Origin: Palsa-504 sp003136255
Lineage (GTDB): Bacteria; Actinomycetota; Actinomycetes; Streptosporangiales; Streptosporangiaceae
Direction of reading: 5' to 3'
Assembly (NCBI GenBank): GCA_003136255.1
Contig: PLDT01000248.1
Location: forward strand, 1 to 64,000
Length of the DNA: 64,000 nt
The position numbers were made by a program, and so were the translations under genes. Under the pieces are notes generated by a model that saw nothing but the letters and a program-made list of their open reading frames with translations, did no database searches and was not told the DNA's origin. Numbering within the stretch: position 1 is the first letter of the stretch; each line of letters opens with the position of its first letter. Positions 19,331 through 28,622 of the stretch are shown here, one piece after another.

Positions 19331-20395
19331 ATGACGATTCCGACTGAACCGATCGGCAGCATCCCGCGTCCGCCTGACCTGCTAGCCGCGATGGCCGGTC
19401 ACGGACGAGGCGAGGTCAGCGACACCGAGCTCGCCGCCGCGCAGGACGAGGCGATCCGCGACACTATCCGGCGCCTCGAACAAACCGGGTCGCCGGTGGT
19501 CACCGACGGCGAGCAGTCCAAGCCCAGCTTCGTTACCTATCCGATCGCCGGGCTCGCCGACCTGGCTCCCGACGGGATCGTCATCCCCTTCGCCGACGGC
19601 CACCAGCGCCAGTTGCCCGTACTGACCGGGGGCCCGTTCCGCTATCAGGTCCACGCCGATACCTATCTGCGGGCCGCCGTCGGCCACACGAAGGCAGCGG
19701 TGAAACAGGCGGTCATCGCTCCGTCCGCGCTGAGCCTGCTCTATCCGCCCGCGGACCTTGACCGCTACCCGCGCCAAGCGTTCCTGCGCGACCTCATCGA
19801 CGAAGCAGAAACCGACATCCGGAACACCCTGGAGGCTGGCGCGCACGTCGTCCAGCTTGACTTCACCGAGGGACGGCTCTCCCTCAAGCTCGACCCCAGC
19901 GCAGGCGTCCTGGGCAACCTCATCGACCTCAACAACCAGGTTCTCGAGCGTTTCAGCGACAGCGAGCGAAGCCGCATCGGAGTGCACACCTGCCCGGGTG
20001 GCGATCAGGATTCGACGCATAGCCTGGACATCGACTACGCCGGGCTGCTGCCCAGGCTGTTCCAGCTCAAGGCGGGCAACTTCTACATCCAGCTGGCTAG
20101 CGAGGCCGAGCCGGAAAAGGTCCTGGCCGTCGTCGCGGAGTATCTTCCGCCCGGCGCCCGGGTCTTCATCGGCGTCACCGACCCGATCGACCCACGGGTA
20201 GAGACCCCGGAGCTGGTCCGCGACCGGGTCCTGGCGGCGGTCCGGCAGCTACCACCAGACCGGATCGGTACCTGCGACGACTGCGGCTTCGCGCCGTTCG
20301 CCGACGACACCTCCACCTCTCGCGATATCGCGTTCGCCAAGATCGCAGCGCGGGTCGAGGGGACGGCTATGGCGGCGCAGCAGCTGGGCCTGTGA
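19331..20395 (+). CDS. MetE C-terminal-like (cobalamin-independent methionine synthase family) protein
   Basis: 354 aa, TIM barrel of the MetE/UROD superfamily, corresponding only to the C-terminal half of MetE. Zinc-ligand candidates are His and Cys in GVHTCPGGD and Cys in GTCDDCGFAPF. Such short MetE-like proteins transfer methyl groups to thiols or have unknown substrates. It begins with MTIPTEPIGSIPRPPDL, typical for the family. It shares the TGTTATGCAA element with nearby regulators, so it may be part of the cluster regulon. Confidence 0.85.
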   Translation: MTIPTEPIGSIPRPPDLLAAMAGHGRGEVSDTELAAAQDEAIRDTIRRLEQTGSPVVTDGEQSKPSFVTYPIAGLADLAPDGIVIPFADGHQRQLPVLTGGPFRYQVHADTYLRAAVGHTKAAVKQAVIAPSALSLLYPPADLDRYPRQAFLRDLIDEAETDIRNTLEAGAHVVQLDFTEGRLSLKLDPSAGVLGNLIDLNNQVLERFSDSERSRIGVHTCPGGDQDSTHSLDIDYAGLLPRLFQLKAGNFYIQLASEAEPEKVLAVVAEYLPPGARVFIGVTDPIDPRVETPELVRDRVLAAVRQLPPDRIGTCDDCGFAPFADDTSTSRDIAFAKIAARVEGTAMAAQQLGL

Positions 20396-20402
20396 GCGTT
20401 CG

Positions 20403-21170
20403 TTACCAGTCTTTCTTTGCGTGCGCGGCGGTAGTACGGGTAAGGCCTTCCAGGTCAGCCTCAAGATCGGGCAGGGCCAGCAGGGTCGGCAGATCGGTCA
20501 GGCTTCTGGGGCGCAAGGTGATCGCGCCAAGCGCGGACTTCACCTGACCCCCGCCGCCTACCAGCAGGTGCCGCCGGGTCCAGGGTTCGGGCTCATCGGT
20601 GTCGGCTACCGCCACCGCATGCAGGAACCATCTGCCATCCGGGACTCTCGGTAGCCAGTACGGGTGCGTTCGCTGTGACGTCACATCGAGCAAGGTGGCC
20701 GCTTGCGGTCGGCGCTGCAAGATCCGTGTATCGAAGATCCCGACGTACACGCGGGCCACGGCGTACCCTTCCGGAAGCCGGATCGTACCCATCGCCGCGC
20801 CTTCTGGCACCGGCGAATCGGGCAGCATGGCCCACACGCTGACCCGGTCGTGGTGCGACGCATGGCGGAACCGGCTCGGGGAGATGCCCACGCTGTCGGT
20901 GAAATGGCTCGTGAATGAGCCGAGGCTGCTGTAGCCGACCGCGGACGAGACTCCGGCCACGCTCATCGCACTCATGAGAAGCATGCGCTTGGCCCGGTAG
21001 ATACGGACCGCGGCCAGGAACCGACCGGGCGATACACCGGTCTGCTCCTTGAAGACGCGGGAGAAGTGGAAGCGGCTGAGCATGGCGCTGTGAGCCATGT
21101 CAGCGAGCGACAGCGGATCACCGTACCGCTCCCAGATGCAGCTGACCGCCTCGTCTACGGCGCTCTTCAT
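20403..21170 (-). CDS. AraC-family regulator with N-terminal HTH and novel C-terminal domain (copy 1)
   Basis: 255 aa. The AraC double HTH is at the N-terminus (residues about 8-105: DPLSLADMAHSAMLSRFHFSRVFKEQTG ... VSSAVGYSSLGSFTSHF), opposite to the usual order. The C-terminal half is not a known ligand domain to me and is shared with the paralog at 29911-30708 (GIFDTRILQRRP, WFLHAVAVAD, PEPWTRR, LPTLLALPDLE). ATG at 21170 gives the same N-terminus as the paralog. It diverges from a TetR gene, with the palindrome 21212-21231 between them. Confidence 0.88.
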   Translation of the reverse strand: MKSAVDEAVSCIWERYGDPLSLADMAHSAMLSRFHFSRVFKEQTGVSPGRFLAAVRIYRAKRMLLMSAMSVAGVSSAVGYSSLGSFTSHFTDSVGISPSRFRHASHHDRVSVWAMLPDSPVPEGAAMGTIRLPEGYAVARVYVGIFDTRILQRRPQAATLLDVTSQRTHPYWLPRVPDGRWFLHAVAVADTDEPEPWTRRHLLVGGGGQVKSALGAITLRPRSLTDLPTLLALPDLEADLEGLTRTTAAHAKKDW

Positions 21171-21208
21171 GCGGTCCCTCCGCACTGACTTCGCCAGCGA
21201 AAAAACCG

Positions 21209-21231
21209 TTGCATAACAGTGTTGTGTTATG
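21209..21231. promoter_or_regulatory. Palindromic operator in AraC/TetR divergent promoter
   Basis: Contains TTGCATAACA (21209-21218) and a perfect 7-bp inverted repeat CATAACA-N6-TGTTATG (21212-21218 and 21225-21231), centred between the two divergent regulator genes. The arrangement is that expected for a dimeric regulator controlling both. TetR at 21264 or AraC at 21170 are the candidates. Confidence 0.65.
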
Positions 21232-21263
21232 AACAGTAACGGCGCCATGCGATCCTGTCAAGC

Positions 21264-21926
21264 GTGAGCCCGCGCCGCCAAAACCCGGACAACCGCACCA
21301 CATTGATCGATGCCGCCGCGAGGCTGGTCGCGGAGGGAGGTCCGCGCAGCTTGTCCGCTCGCCTGCTGGCCAGGGAGGCAGGCACATCGACCATGGCCGT
21401 GTACACGTACTTCGGCAGCATGAGCGCGATCGTGCGAGAGATCGTGCACGACGGATTCGCGCGTCTCAAGCGCCTGTTCGATCTCGTGGAAGCCACCGAC
21501 GATCCGGTCGCCGACCTGGCTCTGCTGGGGCGGGTCTACCGCCACAACGCCATTACCAACCGGCACGTGTTCGAGGTGATGTTCGGCGGTTCGTCTCTCG
21601 CGGGCTTCGCGCTCACCGAGGAAGACCGCCAGCATGGCCGGTATACGCTGACCACCGTCGTTGACTACGCGTACCGATGCACAGCCGCCGGGCGCTTCCA
21701 GCCGGAGGATCCGGTGCTCACCGCCCATCACATGTGGCTCGGCGTACACGGGACGGTGCTGCTCGATGTCGGGGGCTACCTGGTCCCACCGTACGATGCG
21801 AGCCGGTGCTTCGAATCGCAGCTCGTCAGCCTGATGATCGGAGCCGGGGATGATCCGGTGAGCGCCGCTCGGTCGGTAACGGTGTCTGGCGAGCGCTTCG
21901 AGGCCGGTTTCGGGCGGGCAACCTAA
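21264..21926 (+). CDS. TetR/AcrR-family regulator
   Basis: 220 aa. N-terminal HTH: TLIDAAARLVAEGGPRSLSARLLAREAGTSTMAVYTYFGSM (residues about 12-52), followed by a C-terminal ligand-binding domain ending FGRAT (the FTALIGAVHGxxxL-like segment HHMWLGVHGTVLLDV fits the TetR_C family). GTG start. It is followed by the TIGR03084-like gene 75 nt downstream. Confidence 0.9.
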   Translation: MSPRRQNPDNRTTLIDAAARLVAEGGPRSLSARLLAREAGTSTMAVYTYFGSMSAIVREIVHDGFARLKRLFDLVEATDDPVADLALLGRVYRHNAITNRHVFEVMFGGSSLAGFALTEEDRQHGRYTLTTVVDYAYRCTAAGRFQPEDPVLTAHHMWLGVHGTVLLDVGGYLVPPYDASRCFESQLVSLMIGAGDDPVSAARSVTVSGERFEAGFGRAT

Positions 21927-22001
21927 GAGGTGGTTCCTCACTTAGGCGCAGGTCATGATGCCGAGGAGACTCCCCGTCATCATCCAGCGAGAGGCAGCGC
22001 C

Positions 22002-22799
22002 GTGAGTGTTCCGACCGATGTGTATGCCGACCTGAAGACAGAGGGCGAAATCCTGGACCAGTTGGTGGCGGGCCTTGATGCCGAGCAGTGGGACCTGCCG
22101 ACTCCCGCGCCCGGATGGACGATCAAGCACCAGGTTGCTCACCTGTCCTCGACGGCCCGTATCGCTGGAATCTCGGCGTCGGATCCCGAGCTGTTCGCCA
22201 AGGTGACGGTCGGGGCCGACCAGGACTTCGACGCGGCGGTCACGGCCCTGCTGACGCCGTACCTCGATGCCTCGCCGGCGGACCTGCTGGCCCGCTGGCG
22301 CACCGAGCGCGGCGATGCCGTCAAGGCGCTCTCCGCCCTGCCACCCGCCCAGATGGTGCCCTGGGTGGCGCGGCAGATCCCGGCTAGCGCACTCGCCGCT
22401 GCGGGCCTCATGGAGCTGTTCGCGCACGGTCAGGACATCGCCGACACCATCGGAGCGCCCCGTGAGTACACCGACAGGATCGGGCACCTGGCCTGGTTCG
22501 GCACGCGCAATCGTGATTTCGCCTACCTGGTGCGCGGCCTCACGCCTCCCGACGTCGAGTTCCGGTATGAGCTCACGGCACCTTCCGGGATCCAGTGGGA
22601 GTTCGGCCCAGCCGGCGCCGAGAATCAGATAACGGGTCCGGCGGTGGACTTCTGCATGCTCGTCACGCGGCGACGGCACCGCGCCGATCTGGCCATCCAG
22701 GCCACCGGTCCGGAAGCTGACAAATGGCTGGATATCGCGCAGGCGTACCGCGGCTCACCTGGACCTGGCCGGGAGCCCGGACAGTTCGCCAAGCAATAA
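22002..22799 (+). CDS. TIGR03084-family (DinB/maleylpyruvate isomerase-like) protein
   Basis: 265 aa, four-helix DinB-like N-terminal domain (residues about 1-150; WTIKHQVAHLSSTARIA contains a metal-binding His pattern, and ELFAHGQDIADTIG the other His) plus a C-terminal SCP-like part. Members may use mycothiol as co-substrate. The start GTG at 22002 follows GAGAGGCAGC. Same strand as the TetR gene, so probably under its control; role in the cluster unknown. Confidence 0.85.
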   Translation: MSVPTDVYADLKTEGEILDQLVAGLDAEQWDLPTPAPGWTIKHQVAHLSSTARIAGISASDPELFAKVTVGADQDFDAAVTALLTPYLDASPADLLARWRTERGDAVKALSALPPAQMVPWVARQIPASALAAAGLMELFAHGQDIADTIGAPREYTDRIGHLAWFGTRNRDFAYLVRGLTPPDVEFRYELTAPSGIQWEFGPAGAENQITGPAVDFCMLVTRRRHRADLAIQATGPEADKWLDIAQAYRGSPGPGREPGQFAKQ

Positions 22800-22818
22800 C
22801 GCGCGTCGCAAGCACAGC

Positions 22819-22848
22819 GGCGGGGAGGTCCAGCCGGACCTCCCCGCC
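22819..22848. terminator. Bidirectional hairpin terminator
   Basis: Perfect 13-bp stem GGCGGGGAGGTCC with an AGCC loop between the convergent TIGR03084-like and AhpD-like genes. Confidence 0.8.
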
Positions 22849-22867
22849 CTTAGTGCTGAACGAAGGA

Positions 22868-23929
22868 TTACGGCTGCCCGGCTGGGTCCGGGGCCTGCTC
22901 GCGCAGCCACGAGCCGGCCGTGCGGGCCACCGCCATGCTCGCCCAGGACGTGAGGCTGATCACCGCCTCGTCCCCGGACTTCGCCGTTGACCGGAAGCCG
23001 TCGACGTCGGCCTTGCCCACCTGGTACGGGGCGAACGCCGTGAGGATGGCCAGCCGGCCAGCAGGCCGGTCTGTCTCGTCCAGCCCGGCCACTGCCTCAT
23101 CGGCCCAGGCCCGGCTCGGACCCAGCGGCAGCCCATCCCAGGTCCGCAGTCGGTCGGCCACCAGTTCGCGGACGGGCATCGTGACGACCTGAGCCGCCGC
23201 ATCCTCGACGGCCGCGGCCGCGCCAGCCAGTGCCGCCGCGATGCGGGAATCGGTGGCTGCCCAGGAGAACTCTTCGGGCAGCTGCGCGTCGGGCAGAGCC
23301 TCCAGTGAGGCACCGGGGATCGGACTGCCCGAGGTCATCGCCGAAGCGAGCATGCCCATGACCCAGCCGCCAATCGCCTTCGGTGTCATGGGCGGCAGTG
23401 GCGACGGGGGGAGGAAGATGGTGACCATCCGGTTCAGGTACTGGAATGTCACCGCCACCCCAGCGAGTTCAGCGAAATTGCCCGGGGGCGGGGACTGAAG
23501 GGACCCGCGCAGGCCGCTCGACCTGGCCCACCTGGCGATGTCCTTCAGCAGCGGGCTCGCCAGGTCCCCGGAGGCAATCCCGGCCGCGTCGAGCCCCGGG
23601 ACCAGCTCCTGGGCCGCGGCAGTATGGATCGCGACGCAGTACGGGCAGGTGTTCGCCACCGATACCTCGGCGGCCACCACCTCCTTCTCGGGCCGGTCCG
23701 CCTGACCGGTGACCAGGAGAGTTTCCCTGAGCATGGCCCACGCCGCGGCCAGCACCGGCGGGTTCGGTGAATGAAGGGCCAGCGGCGGCGCAACCATGCC
23801 GAAGTCTCGCTCGGCCTGAGCGTAGACACTGGCGACGAGGCCGTCAGCGGTATCGGGCAGGACCGGGGATACGTACCGGATCTGGGCTAGTGACCGGCGC
23901 AGCCCGTTCGCCATGATCGCGCTTTTCAT
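22868..23929 (-). CDS. Carboxymuconolactone decarboxylase / AhpD-like protein
   Basis: 353 aa. The AhpD-like redox motif is in NTCPYCVAIHTAAAQE, with CxxC plus a downstream His, so alkylhydroperoxidase-like activity or radical/peroxide handling is plausible. A long C-terminal region extends beyond the usual CMD fold. The ATG at 23929 overlaps the stop of the GMC oxidoreductase by four bases, so this is the last gene of the DUF1702-DUF5987-GMC group. A second CMD protein is at 44732. Confidence 0.82.
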   Translation of the reverse strand: MKSAIMANGLRRSLAQIRYVSPVLPDTADGLVASVYAQAERDFGMVAPPLALHSPNPPVLAAAWAMLRETLLVTGQADRPEKEVVAAEVSVANTCPYCVAIHTAAAQELVPGLDAAGIASGDLASPLLKDIARWARSSGLRGSLQSPPPGNFAELAGVAVTFQYLNRMVTIFLPPSPLPPMTPKAIGGWVMGMLASAMTSGSPIPGASLEALPDAQLPEEFSWAATDSRIAAALAGAAAAVEDAAAQVVTMPVRELVADRLRTWDGLPLGPSRAWADEAVAGLDETDRPAGRLAILTAFAPYQVGKADVDGFRSTAKSGDEAVISLTSWASMAVARTAGSWLREQAPDPAGQP

Positions 23930-25599
23930 CGCGCGACCAGAGCGGGCAGCAGGGGCATGACCGCACGTGCGGCGCTCGTCGCGCCGTCCGGCGCGGGAGC
24001 ACCGTATTTGACCGGTATGCCCCGTTCCTGCGCGGCCCGGACGATTCCCGGGACGGCGCGCTCCGCCAGTGCCGCGATGGTCAGCGCTGGGTTGACGGTG
24101 AGCGCACCGGGTACCGCGGAGCCGTCGGTGACGAAGATGCCCGGATGGCCGCGCAGCTCGTGCCGGTGATCCAGCGCGGAGGTGGCCGGGTCGTCGCCGA
24201 TGCGGCATGAGGACAGCGGGTGCACCGTGTAGGCACCTACCAGGTCGTTCGTCCACGGCCGCACCCGGGCCAGGCCGTCCCGTTCCAAGATGTCCTTGAT
24301 CTCCGCGTCGGCCAGTTCCCAGCCGTGCAGCGTCTCCTTGGTGGGCTCGTACGCGAGAGCGCCGCGGCCCAGCATCTGCTGCGAGATACGGACGGAATTG
24401 CCAGTGGGCGGCGGCGGCCCGAACACGCCTTCATTGTTGTCCTCCGACAGGATGAAGATCGTCAGCCACGACTGCCAGTGCCGCAGCATCTCCTTCTTCT
24501 CCGGCCCGAACCAGCCCGGGCCCTCGACGCCCGGCGCCTGCGCCAAGATGGTGCCCAGACCCGGCGGGAAGTACAGCTGCTCGAGGGCGAACCGGGAGAA
24601 CTCGGGCAGCGAGCCATCGAGGTGATCCCAGGACACCACGGTCGGGCCACGGCCGATCTGGTTCGCCGCGTAGGCCCTGCCGTCGGGACGGGACAGGCCC
24701 AGCACCTCGCGGGCCTTCTCCTCGTCGATGATGGCCGTATTGAGCCGCTCGCCGTTACCGGAGAAGTACCGGCCGACGCCGTGCGGCATCTTGCCGAGGT
24801 CGGCCTCCGAGCGTTGCAGGATCACCGGCGTGGCCGCCGTGCCAGCCGCCACGATCACGATCTTGGCGTCGATTGCGCCGCCGCCGGTGGTTTCCCGGTA
24901 GTCCTCGTCATCGATGACGTTGTAGTGCACCCGGTACAGACCATCGGCTTTGGATATCTTCTGCACCTCGTGCAACGGCCTGATCTCCGCGCCGTGCGAG
25001 ACCGCCGCGGGCAGGTAGTTCAGCAGCAACGACCGTTTCGCGTCGAAGCGGCAGCCGGCCATCATCCAGTTGCAGTTGGTGCACTTCGAGACGTCGATCG
25101 CGACGTTGGGCAGGTTGGCGGTCCGCCCGGCATGGTTGCAGGCGGCGGCCCACAGGCCACCGGGGTAAGGGACCTGCTCCCAGGTCTGATGACTGATCGG
25201 CAGAGCCTCGGTCACCCGGTCGTACCAGGGGTCCAGGGTGTCACGGTTGATGACCGACGGCCACATCCGCCTGCCTATGCTGCCCTGGCGCTCGAACACG
25301 AACCCCGGCGCTCGCGGCATCGTGGCGAAGTACACCACGCTGCCACCGCCGACGCAGTTGCCGCCGAGCACGCTCATGCCGTCGCCTGCGACGAAGTCGA
25401 AGATCCGCGTGCTGGACGTGCCAAGCTCGAAGCCGTGGTCAAACTCGTCACTCGGAACCCACGGCCCGCGCTCCAGAACCACCACCTTGGCCCCGCCCGC
25501 CGCTAGGTGATAAGCCGTGATCGCGCCGCCGAAGCCGCTGCCGATCACCACGATGTCGGTTTGCTCAGCGCTGGTGTGGGTTGGCCTGGCGTTCGTCAT
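23926..25599 (-). CDS. GMC-family FAD oxidoreductase (enediyne E9 type)
   Basis: 557 aa. N-terminal FAD motif DIVVIGSGFGGAITAYHLA (residues about 15-33) and an E-rich second segment VVVLERGPWVPSDEF; the cholesterol-oxidase-like active-site and C-terminal GMC signature includes NPALTIAALAERA and the His region YTVHPLSSCRIGDD. From memory, a protein of this size and family (SgcE9/NcsE9) is conserved in enediyne clusters together with a roughly 190-aa partner (E8), and such a pair is found here. Substrate unknown. ATG at 25599 overlaps the DUF5987 stop by four bases. Confidence 0.88.
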   Translation of the reverse strand: MTNARPTHTSAEQTDIVVIGSGFGGAITAYHLAAGGAKVVVLERGPWVPSDEFDHGFELGTSSTRIFDFVAGDGMSVLGGNCVGGGSVVYFATMPRAPGFVFERQGSIGRRMWPSVINRDTLDPWYDRVTEALPISHQTWEQVPYPGGLWAAACNHAGRTANLPNVAIDVSKCTNCNWMMAGCRFDAKRSLLLNYLPAAVSHGAEIRPLHEVQKISKADGLYRVHYNVIDDEDYRETTGGGAIDAKIVIVAAGTAATPVILQRSEADLGKMPHGVGRYFSGNGERLNTAIIDEEKAREVLGLSRPDGRAYAANQIGRGPTVVSWDHLDGSLPEFSRFALEQLYFPPGLGTILAQAPGVEGPGWFGPEKKEMLRHWQSWLTIFILSEDNNEGVFGPPPPTGNSVRISQQMLGRGALAYEPTKETLHGWELADAEIKDILERDGLARVRPWTNDLVGAYTVHPLSSCRIGDDPATSALDHRHELRGHPGIFVTDGSAVPGALTVNPALTIAALAERAVPGIVRAAQERGIPVKYGAPAPDGATSAARAVMPLLPALVAR

Positions 25600-26159
25600 G
25601 CCGGGTCTCCGTTCGGTGTCGTGGCCGGGTGCGCGCGGGCGAGCTGACGGCCGTAGCTGAAATCGGGAAACCGCCATAGGCCGTCGGGATCGGGTTTCGC
25701 GAATCCCATCGTCGTCAGGCCGGGGTGGCCGTTTTCCATTGCGCGCACGGTGTTCATATGGGCCGCCGTGTCGAAAGCCATGAAGCAGAACAGCGCGGTG
25801 AGGACCCAGAATTCTTTCTCTGGGTGATCGGGCGCGGTCAGGATCCGCATCAGTGCCGAGCGATGCTCGTAATCCAGCGCGACGAACGGCGGTACGGCGG
25901 CATCGAGCGTTATGTCGTGCTCGGCCGCGTAATCGCTCGCGTGGTCGTTCAGGGTGCTGACGATGTCGTCCAGACCGGAGGCAACACCGGTCGCGGGCAT
26001 CTCAAGAAGTTCGATGGCGCCGGCCATGACCGCTCCCGGGCCCGGTGCGGCGCCGGCGATCGCGACATCGTCAGGCGAGCGCTTCTCCCCCGGGACAAAC
26101 GTGTCAGCGAATGCCTCCAGGGTCAGTGTCCTGCTGGCTGTTTCTGCCGAGGTATCCAA
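25596..26159 (-). CDS. DUF5987 protein (enediyne E8 type)
   Basis: 187 aa if started at the TTG at 26159, which follows GGGAGGAAAG at ideal spacing; the frame stays open to 26267. The protein (LEAFADTFVPGEKRSPDDVAIAG...) resembles the DUF5987 family, which accompanies GMC oxidoreductases and may act as their small or gluconate dehydrogenase-like subunit. Enediyne E8 proteins have this length and position, which I recall but could not check. No signal peptide evident. Confidence 0.75.
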   Translation of the reverse strand: MDTSAETASRTLTLEAFADTFVPGEKRSPDDVAIAGAAPGPGAVMAGAIELLEMPATGVASGLDDIVSTLNDHASDYAAEHDITLDAAVPPFVALDYEHRSALMRILTAPDHPEKEFWVLTALFCFMAFDTAAHMNTVRAMENGHPGLTTMGFAKPDPDGLWRFPDFSYGRQLARAHPATTPNGDPA

Positions 26160-26379
26160 CTTTCCTCCCGTCGGCCGGGACCACCTGTCCTTAAGAATTG
26201 TGCTGCGCCCGGCGCGGGATAACTTCTCTTGTTCTGTCTTATCCCGGACCCTGTGGACGAAAAGCAAGCAGCGAGAAGAACGCCGGATAGGCGGCGAGGT
26301 TCGCCATCGGACGGGCTTTTCGGCATCGGTGAATTCGCCCGGTGATGCGAGAGCAGGAGAAGGAAGCGGTCAGCCGGGA

Positions 26380-27348
26380 TCAGGCGTCGAAGTGCGCGCG
26401 TATCCGCTGCCGCCACAGCTCATAGGCGGGCTCAGGTCCTGCATCGGCCGCCGTCGGGGCGGTGCCGTCGGCGAGCGAGACGGCCTTGTCCACGGAGATA
26501 CCCGCCAGTGCTGAGCAGGCGGCCTGCGTGTGGTCCGGCACCAGACCGGAGTAAGCGCGTGCCTTCGCGGCGAACACCGAGCCGAGAGCGAGCTGCGACC
26601 AGTCATCGCCTGCCGCCCGCCGCAGCGTGGCCAGGCCTTCCTCGTCACATCCGCCGGCGAACGTCGCGGCCAGTCCGATGCCGCTCCACAGGTCCGGCTG
26701 CCGTCCACTGGCGAAGCGTCCCGCCGCCGCCGCGACATCCGGTGCGACAGCACCGCAGATGAACCACAAAGCGCGCCCGATACCCTGATCAACCGCGCGC
26801 AGAAAGTAGGCTGGCGCACCCTCCCAGGGGTAAGGCGCGGGAACTTTCTGGGCGTCCACCCAGCGCCGGGTGTCGAAGTAGGCACGGTCGAAGCCAAAGC
26901 CATCGACCGCGAGCCAGCTCATCGTCGGGTAGTAGGGATCGGGGGTCAGGTCCGGGACGACCTTCTTCCACAACGGCCTGGGCAGCCTGGCCATCGCAAA
27001 ACCCATCCCGATGTACGCGAGGAAGATATGTCGGCTTCCCGGGCCGGCCAGCAGGTCACGAGTGCGGTGCCCGCGTCCCATCGCGTCCAGGACGGTGAAC
27101 GCCATCGTCACGCCTTCGTAGGCAAAGCCGCGCTGTTCGGCGTCCACCAGGTCCAGCCGCCGTTCCACCTCCCATTGGTCACGCGCGTCAATCCCCCACT
27201 CGAAGCCGCAGATCACGGCCTCCGGGATAGCCTCGAGCCGCTGGGTAGCGGCCGACGGGGTGGCCGGAAAGCCACGCTTGGCGAACGTAACTTCCCTGAG
27301 CTGGGGCGTGAGCACCCGTCTGCGTACCGATCCGAGGCTAGTAGGCAT
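26380..27348 (-). CDS. DUF1702 protein (probable UnbL/E3)
   Basis: 322 aa, starting MPTSLGSVRRRVLTPQLREVTFAKRGF, with the DUF1702 hallmarks FAYEGVTMAFTVLDAM, HIFLAYIGMGFAMARLPR and GFGFDRAYFDTRRW. In enediyne clusters a protein of this length and family, UnbL (E3), belongs to the five-gene cassette with UnbV, UnbU, PKSE and thioesterase, needed for core formation by unknown chemistry. I equate them from memory. Here it is about 14.6 kb away from unbV, separated by regulators and the ACC gene. It begins 131 nt upstream of the end of the response-regulator gene. Confidence 0.8.
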   Translation of the reverse strand: MPTSLGSVRRRVLTPQLREVTFAKRGFPATPSAATQRLEAIPEAVICGFEWGIDARDQWEVERRLDLVDAEQRGFAYEGVTMAFTVLDAMGRGHRTRDLLAGPGSRHIFLAYIGMGFAMARLPRPLWKKVVPDLTPDPYYPTMSWLAVDGFGFDRAYFDTRRWVDAQKVPAPYPWEGAPAYFLRAVDQGIGRALWFICGAVAPDVAAAAGRFASGRQPDLWSGIGLAATFAGGCDEEGLATLRRAAGDDWSQLALGSVFAAKARAYSGLVPDHTQAACSALAGISVDKAVSLADGTAPTAADAGPEPAYELWRQRIRAHFDA

Positions 27349-27479
27349 GTACTCTCCCGTCGTTGGCCCTCGATGGCGACGCGGCGGACCGCGTATTCAT
27401 CATCGGGCGGCGACCGGGAAGCCGCACCACCTCACGGTTGCGGTGTTCTGCGGTCAGGTTCTACGGCCATCGTGGCCCG

Positions 27480-28094
27480 CTACGGCAGCCAGCCCGCCTC
27501 ACGTGCGGCTCGGATGGCGTCCACCCGATTCCGCGCGTTCATCTTGGTCACGATGTTGGTGAGGTAGTTTCGCACCGTTCCCACCGAGAGGTGCAGGACG
27601 GTCGCGATCTCGGCCGGATCGGCGCCTTGTGCGGCGCCCCGGAGCACCTCAAGCTCCCGCGCGGACAGCGGATTCTCGCCGTCCTCCCAGGTGGATACCG
27701 CCAGATGGGGGTCGATGACCCGCCGGCCCGCGACGACATTGCGGATCGCCCAGGCGAGTTGCTCGGGCGGGGCATCCTTGAGCAAGAAGCCGGACACGTG
27801 GGCGGCCAGCGCGCGTCGCAGATTGCCCGCCCGGCCGAGGTTGGTCAAGATGAGGGTCGGGCAGGACGGAAGCACATCGTGCAGCCGAGTGGCGGCGGTC
27901 AGCCCATCGAGGCCAGGCAGATCGATGTCGATGATCGCGACATCGGGGTGATGAGCTAGCGTCTGCGAAACGATATAGTCGCCGCGCTCGATCGCGGCAA
28001 CTACCTTCATATCGGGTTCCAGTTCGATAAGTGCCACGAGCGCACCGCGTACCATGGCGACATCTTCGGCGAGCAGTATCCTCAGCAAGCGCAT
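27480..28094 (-). CDS. NarL/LuxR-family response regulator
   Basis: 204 aa. Receiver domain (residues 1-120) with acidic pocket LAEDVAM, phospho-Asp in AIIDIDLPG and Lys in GFLLKDAP, and a C-terminal LuxR HTH (SARELEVLRGAAQGADPAEI ... VGTVRNYL). ATG at 28094. It diverges from the histidine kinase at 28623, which is presumably its partner. It precedes the DUF1702 group on the same strand and may control it. Confidence 0.92.
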   Translation of the reverse strand: MRLLRILLAEDVAMVRGALVALIELEPDMKVVAAIERGDYIVSQTLAHHPDVAIIDIDLPGLDGLTAATRLHDVLPSCPTLILTNLGRAGNLRRALAAHVSGFLLKDAPPEQLAWAIRNVVAGRRVIDPHLAVSTWEDGENPLSARELEVLRGAAQGADPAEIATVLHLSVGTVRNYLTNIVTKMNARNRVDAIRAAREAGWLP

Positions 28095-28622
28095 GCAAGC
28101 CACCGAAACCGCGTCAACCTGCTGGTATTGTCACGCACTGGCAATCTCCTCTCGGCACATGTCCGCTTTCGCGCTACGCAGGTCGTGCGGGCCCGCCATG
28201 AGATGTCAGCACATGAGGCCAGACGGCGTTATGCGCCAGAGGTTTCGAGGCGAGGCAAGCGCATTAGCGGACACAAGTCCTATATCGGACACACGCCGCA
28301 CTTGACCATAGGCGTCCCGCTACGATCAACACGACACGCCGGGCACCGGCAAAGATCCGCAAGGCGGCTTCTACCGGGAGTTCGGCGCCTCCGGAGATGG
28401 TCTCCGCCAGCGTCCGCGGGCCCGCCTCGACGTCCCGCTGCGCACCGTCAGGCAAGGCCACCTTTGACGAGAAACCTCGTTGCATAACAGCGAAATTCGA
28501 AAAGTCACACCCGGCTTTATGGGGACATTATTAGTCTATGAAAAATAAAGTGGCCGTCGGCTCCCAGGAGCCCGGACCTGGGTCGCTACGAGCACCGACG
28601 CAGAGAACTTGGAGGTAGCGGT
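28095..28622. promoter_or_regulatory. Divergent promoter of the two-component system, with TGTTATGCAA element
   Basis: 528 nt between the response regulator and the kinase. It contains TTGCATAACA at 28480-28489, directly preceded by the small palindrome ACGAG-aaac-CTCGT (28467-28480). On the minus strand 28467-28491 closely resembles the 21200-21220 region (both read CTGTTATGCAACG followed by a T-rich TCG segment). A 73-codon minus-strand frame starting in the element (28264-28485) is open, but has no recognisable domain and I do not call it a gene. Confidence 0.5.

Noticed and set aside
28264..28485. 73-codon minus-strand frame starting in the TGTTATGCAA element
   Set aside because: No recognisable domain and no ribosome-binding site; its start is within a repeated regulatory-like element, so I treat the region as intergenic.
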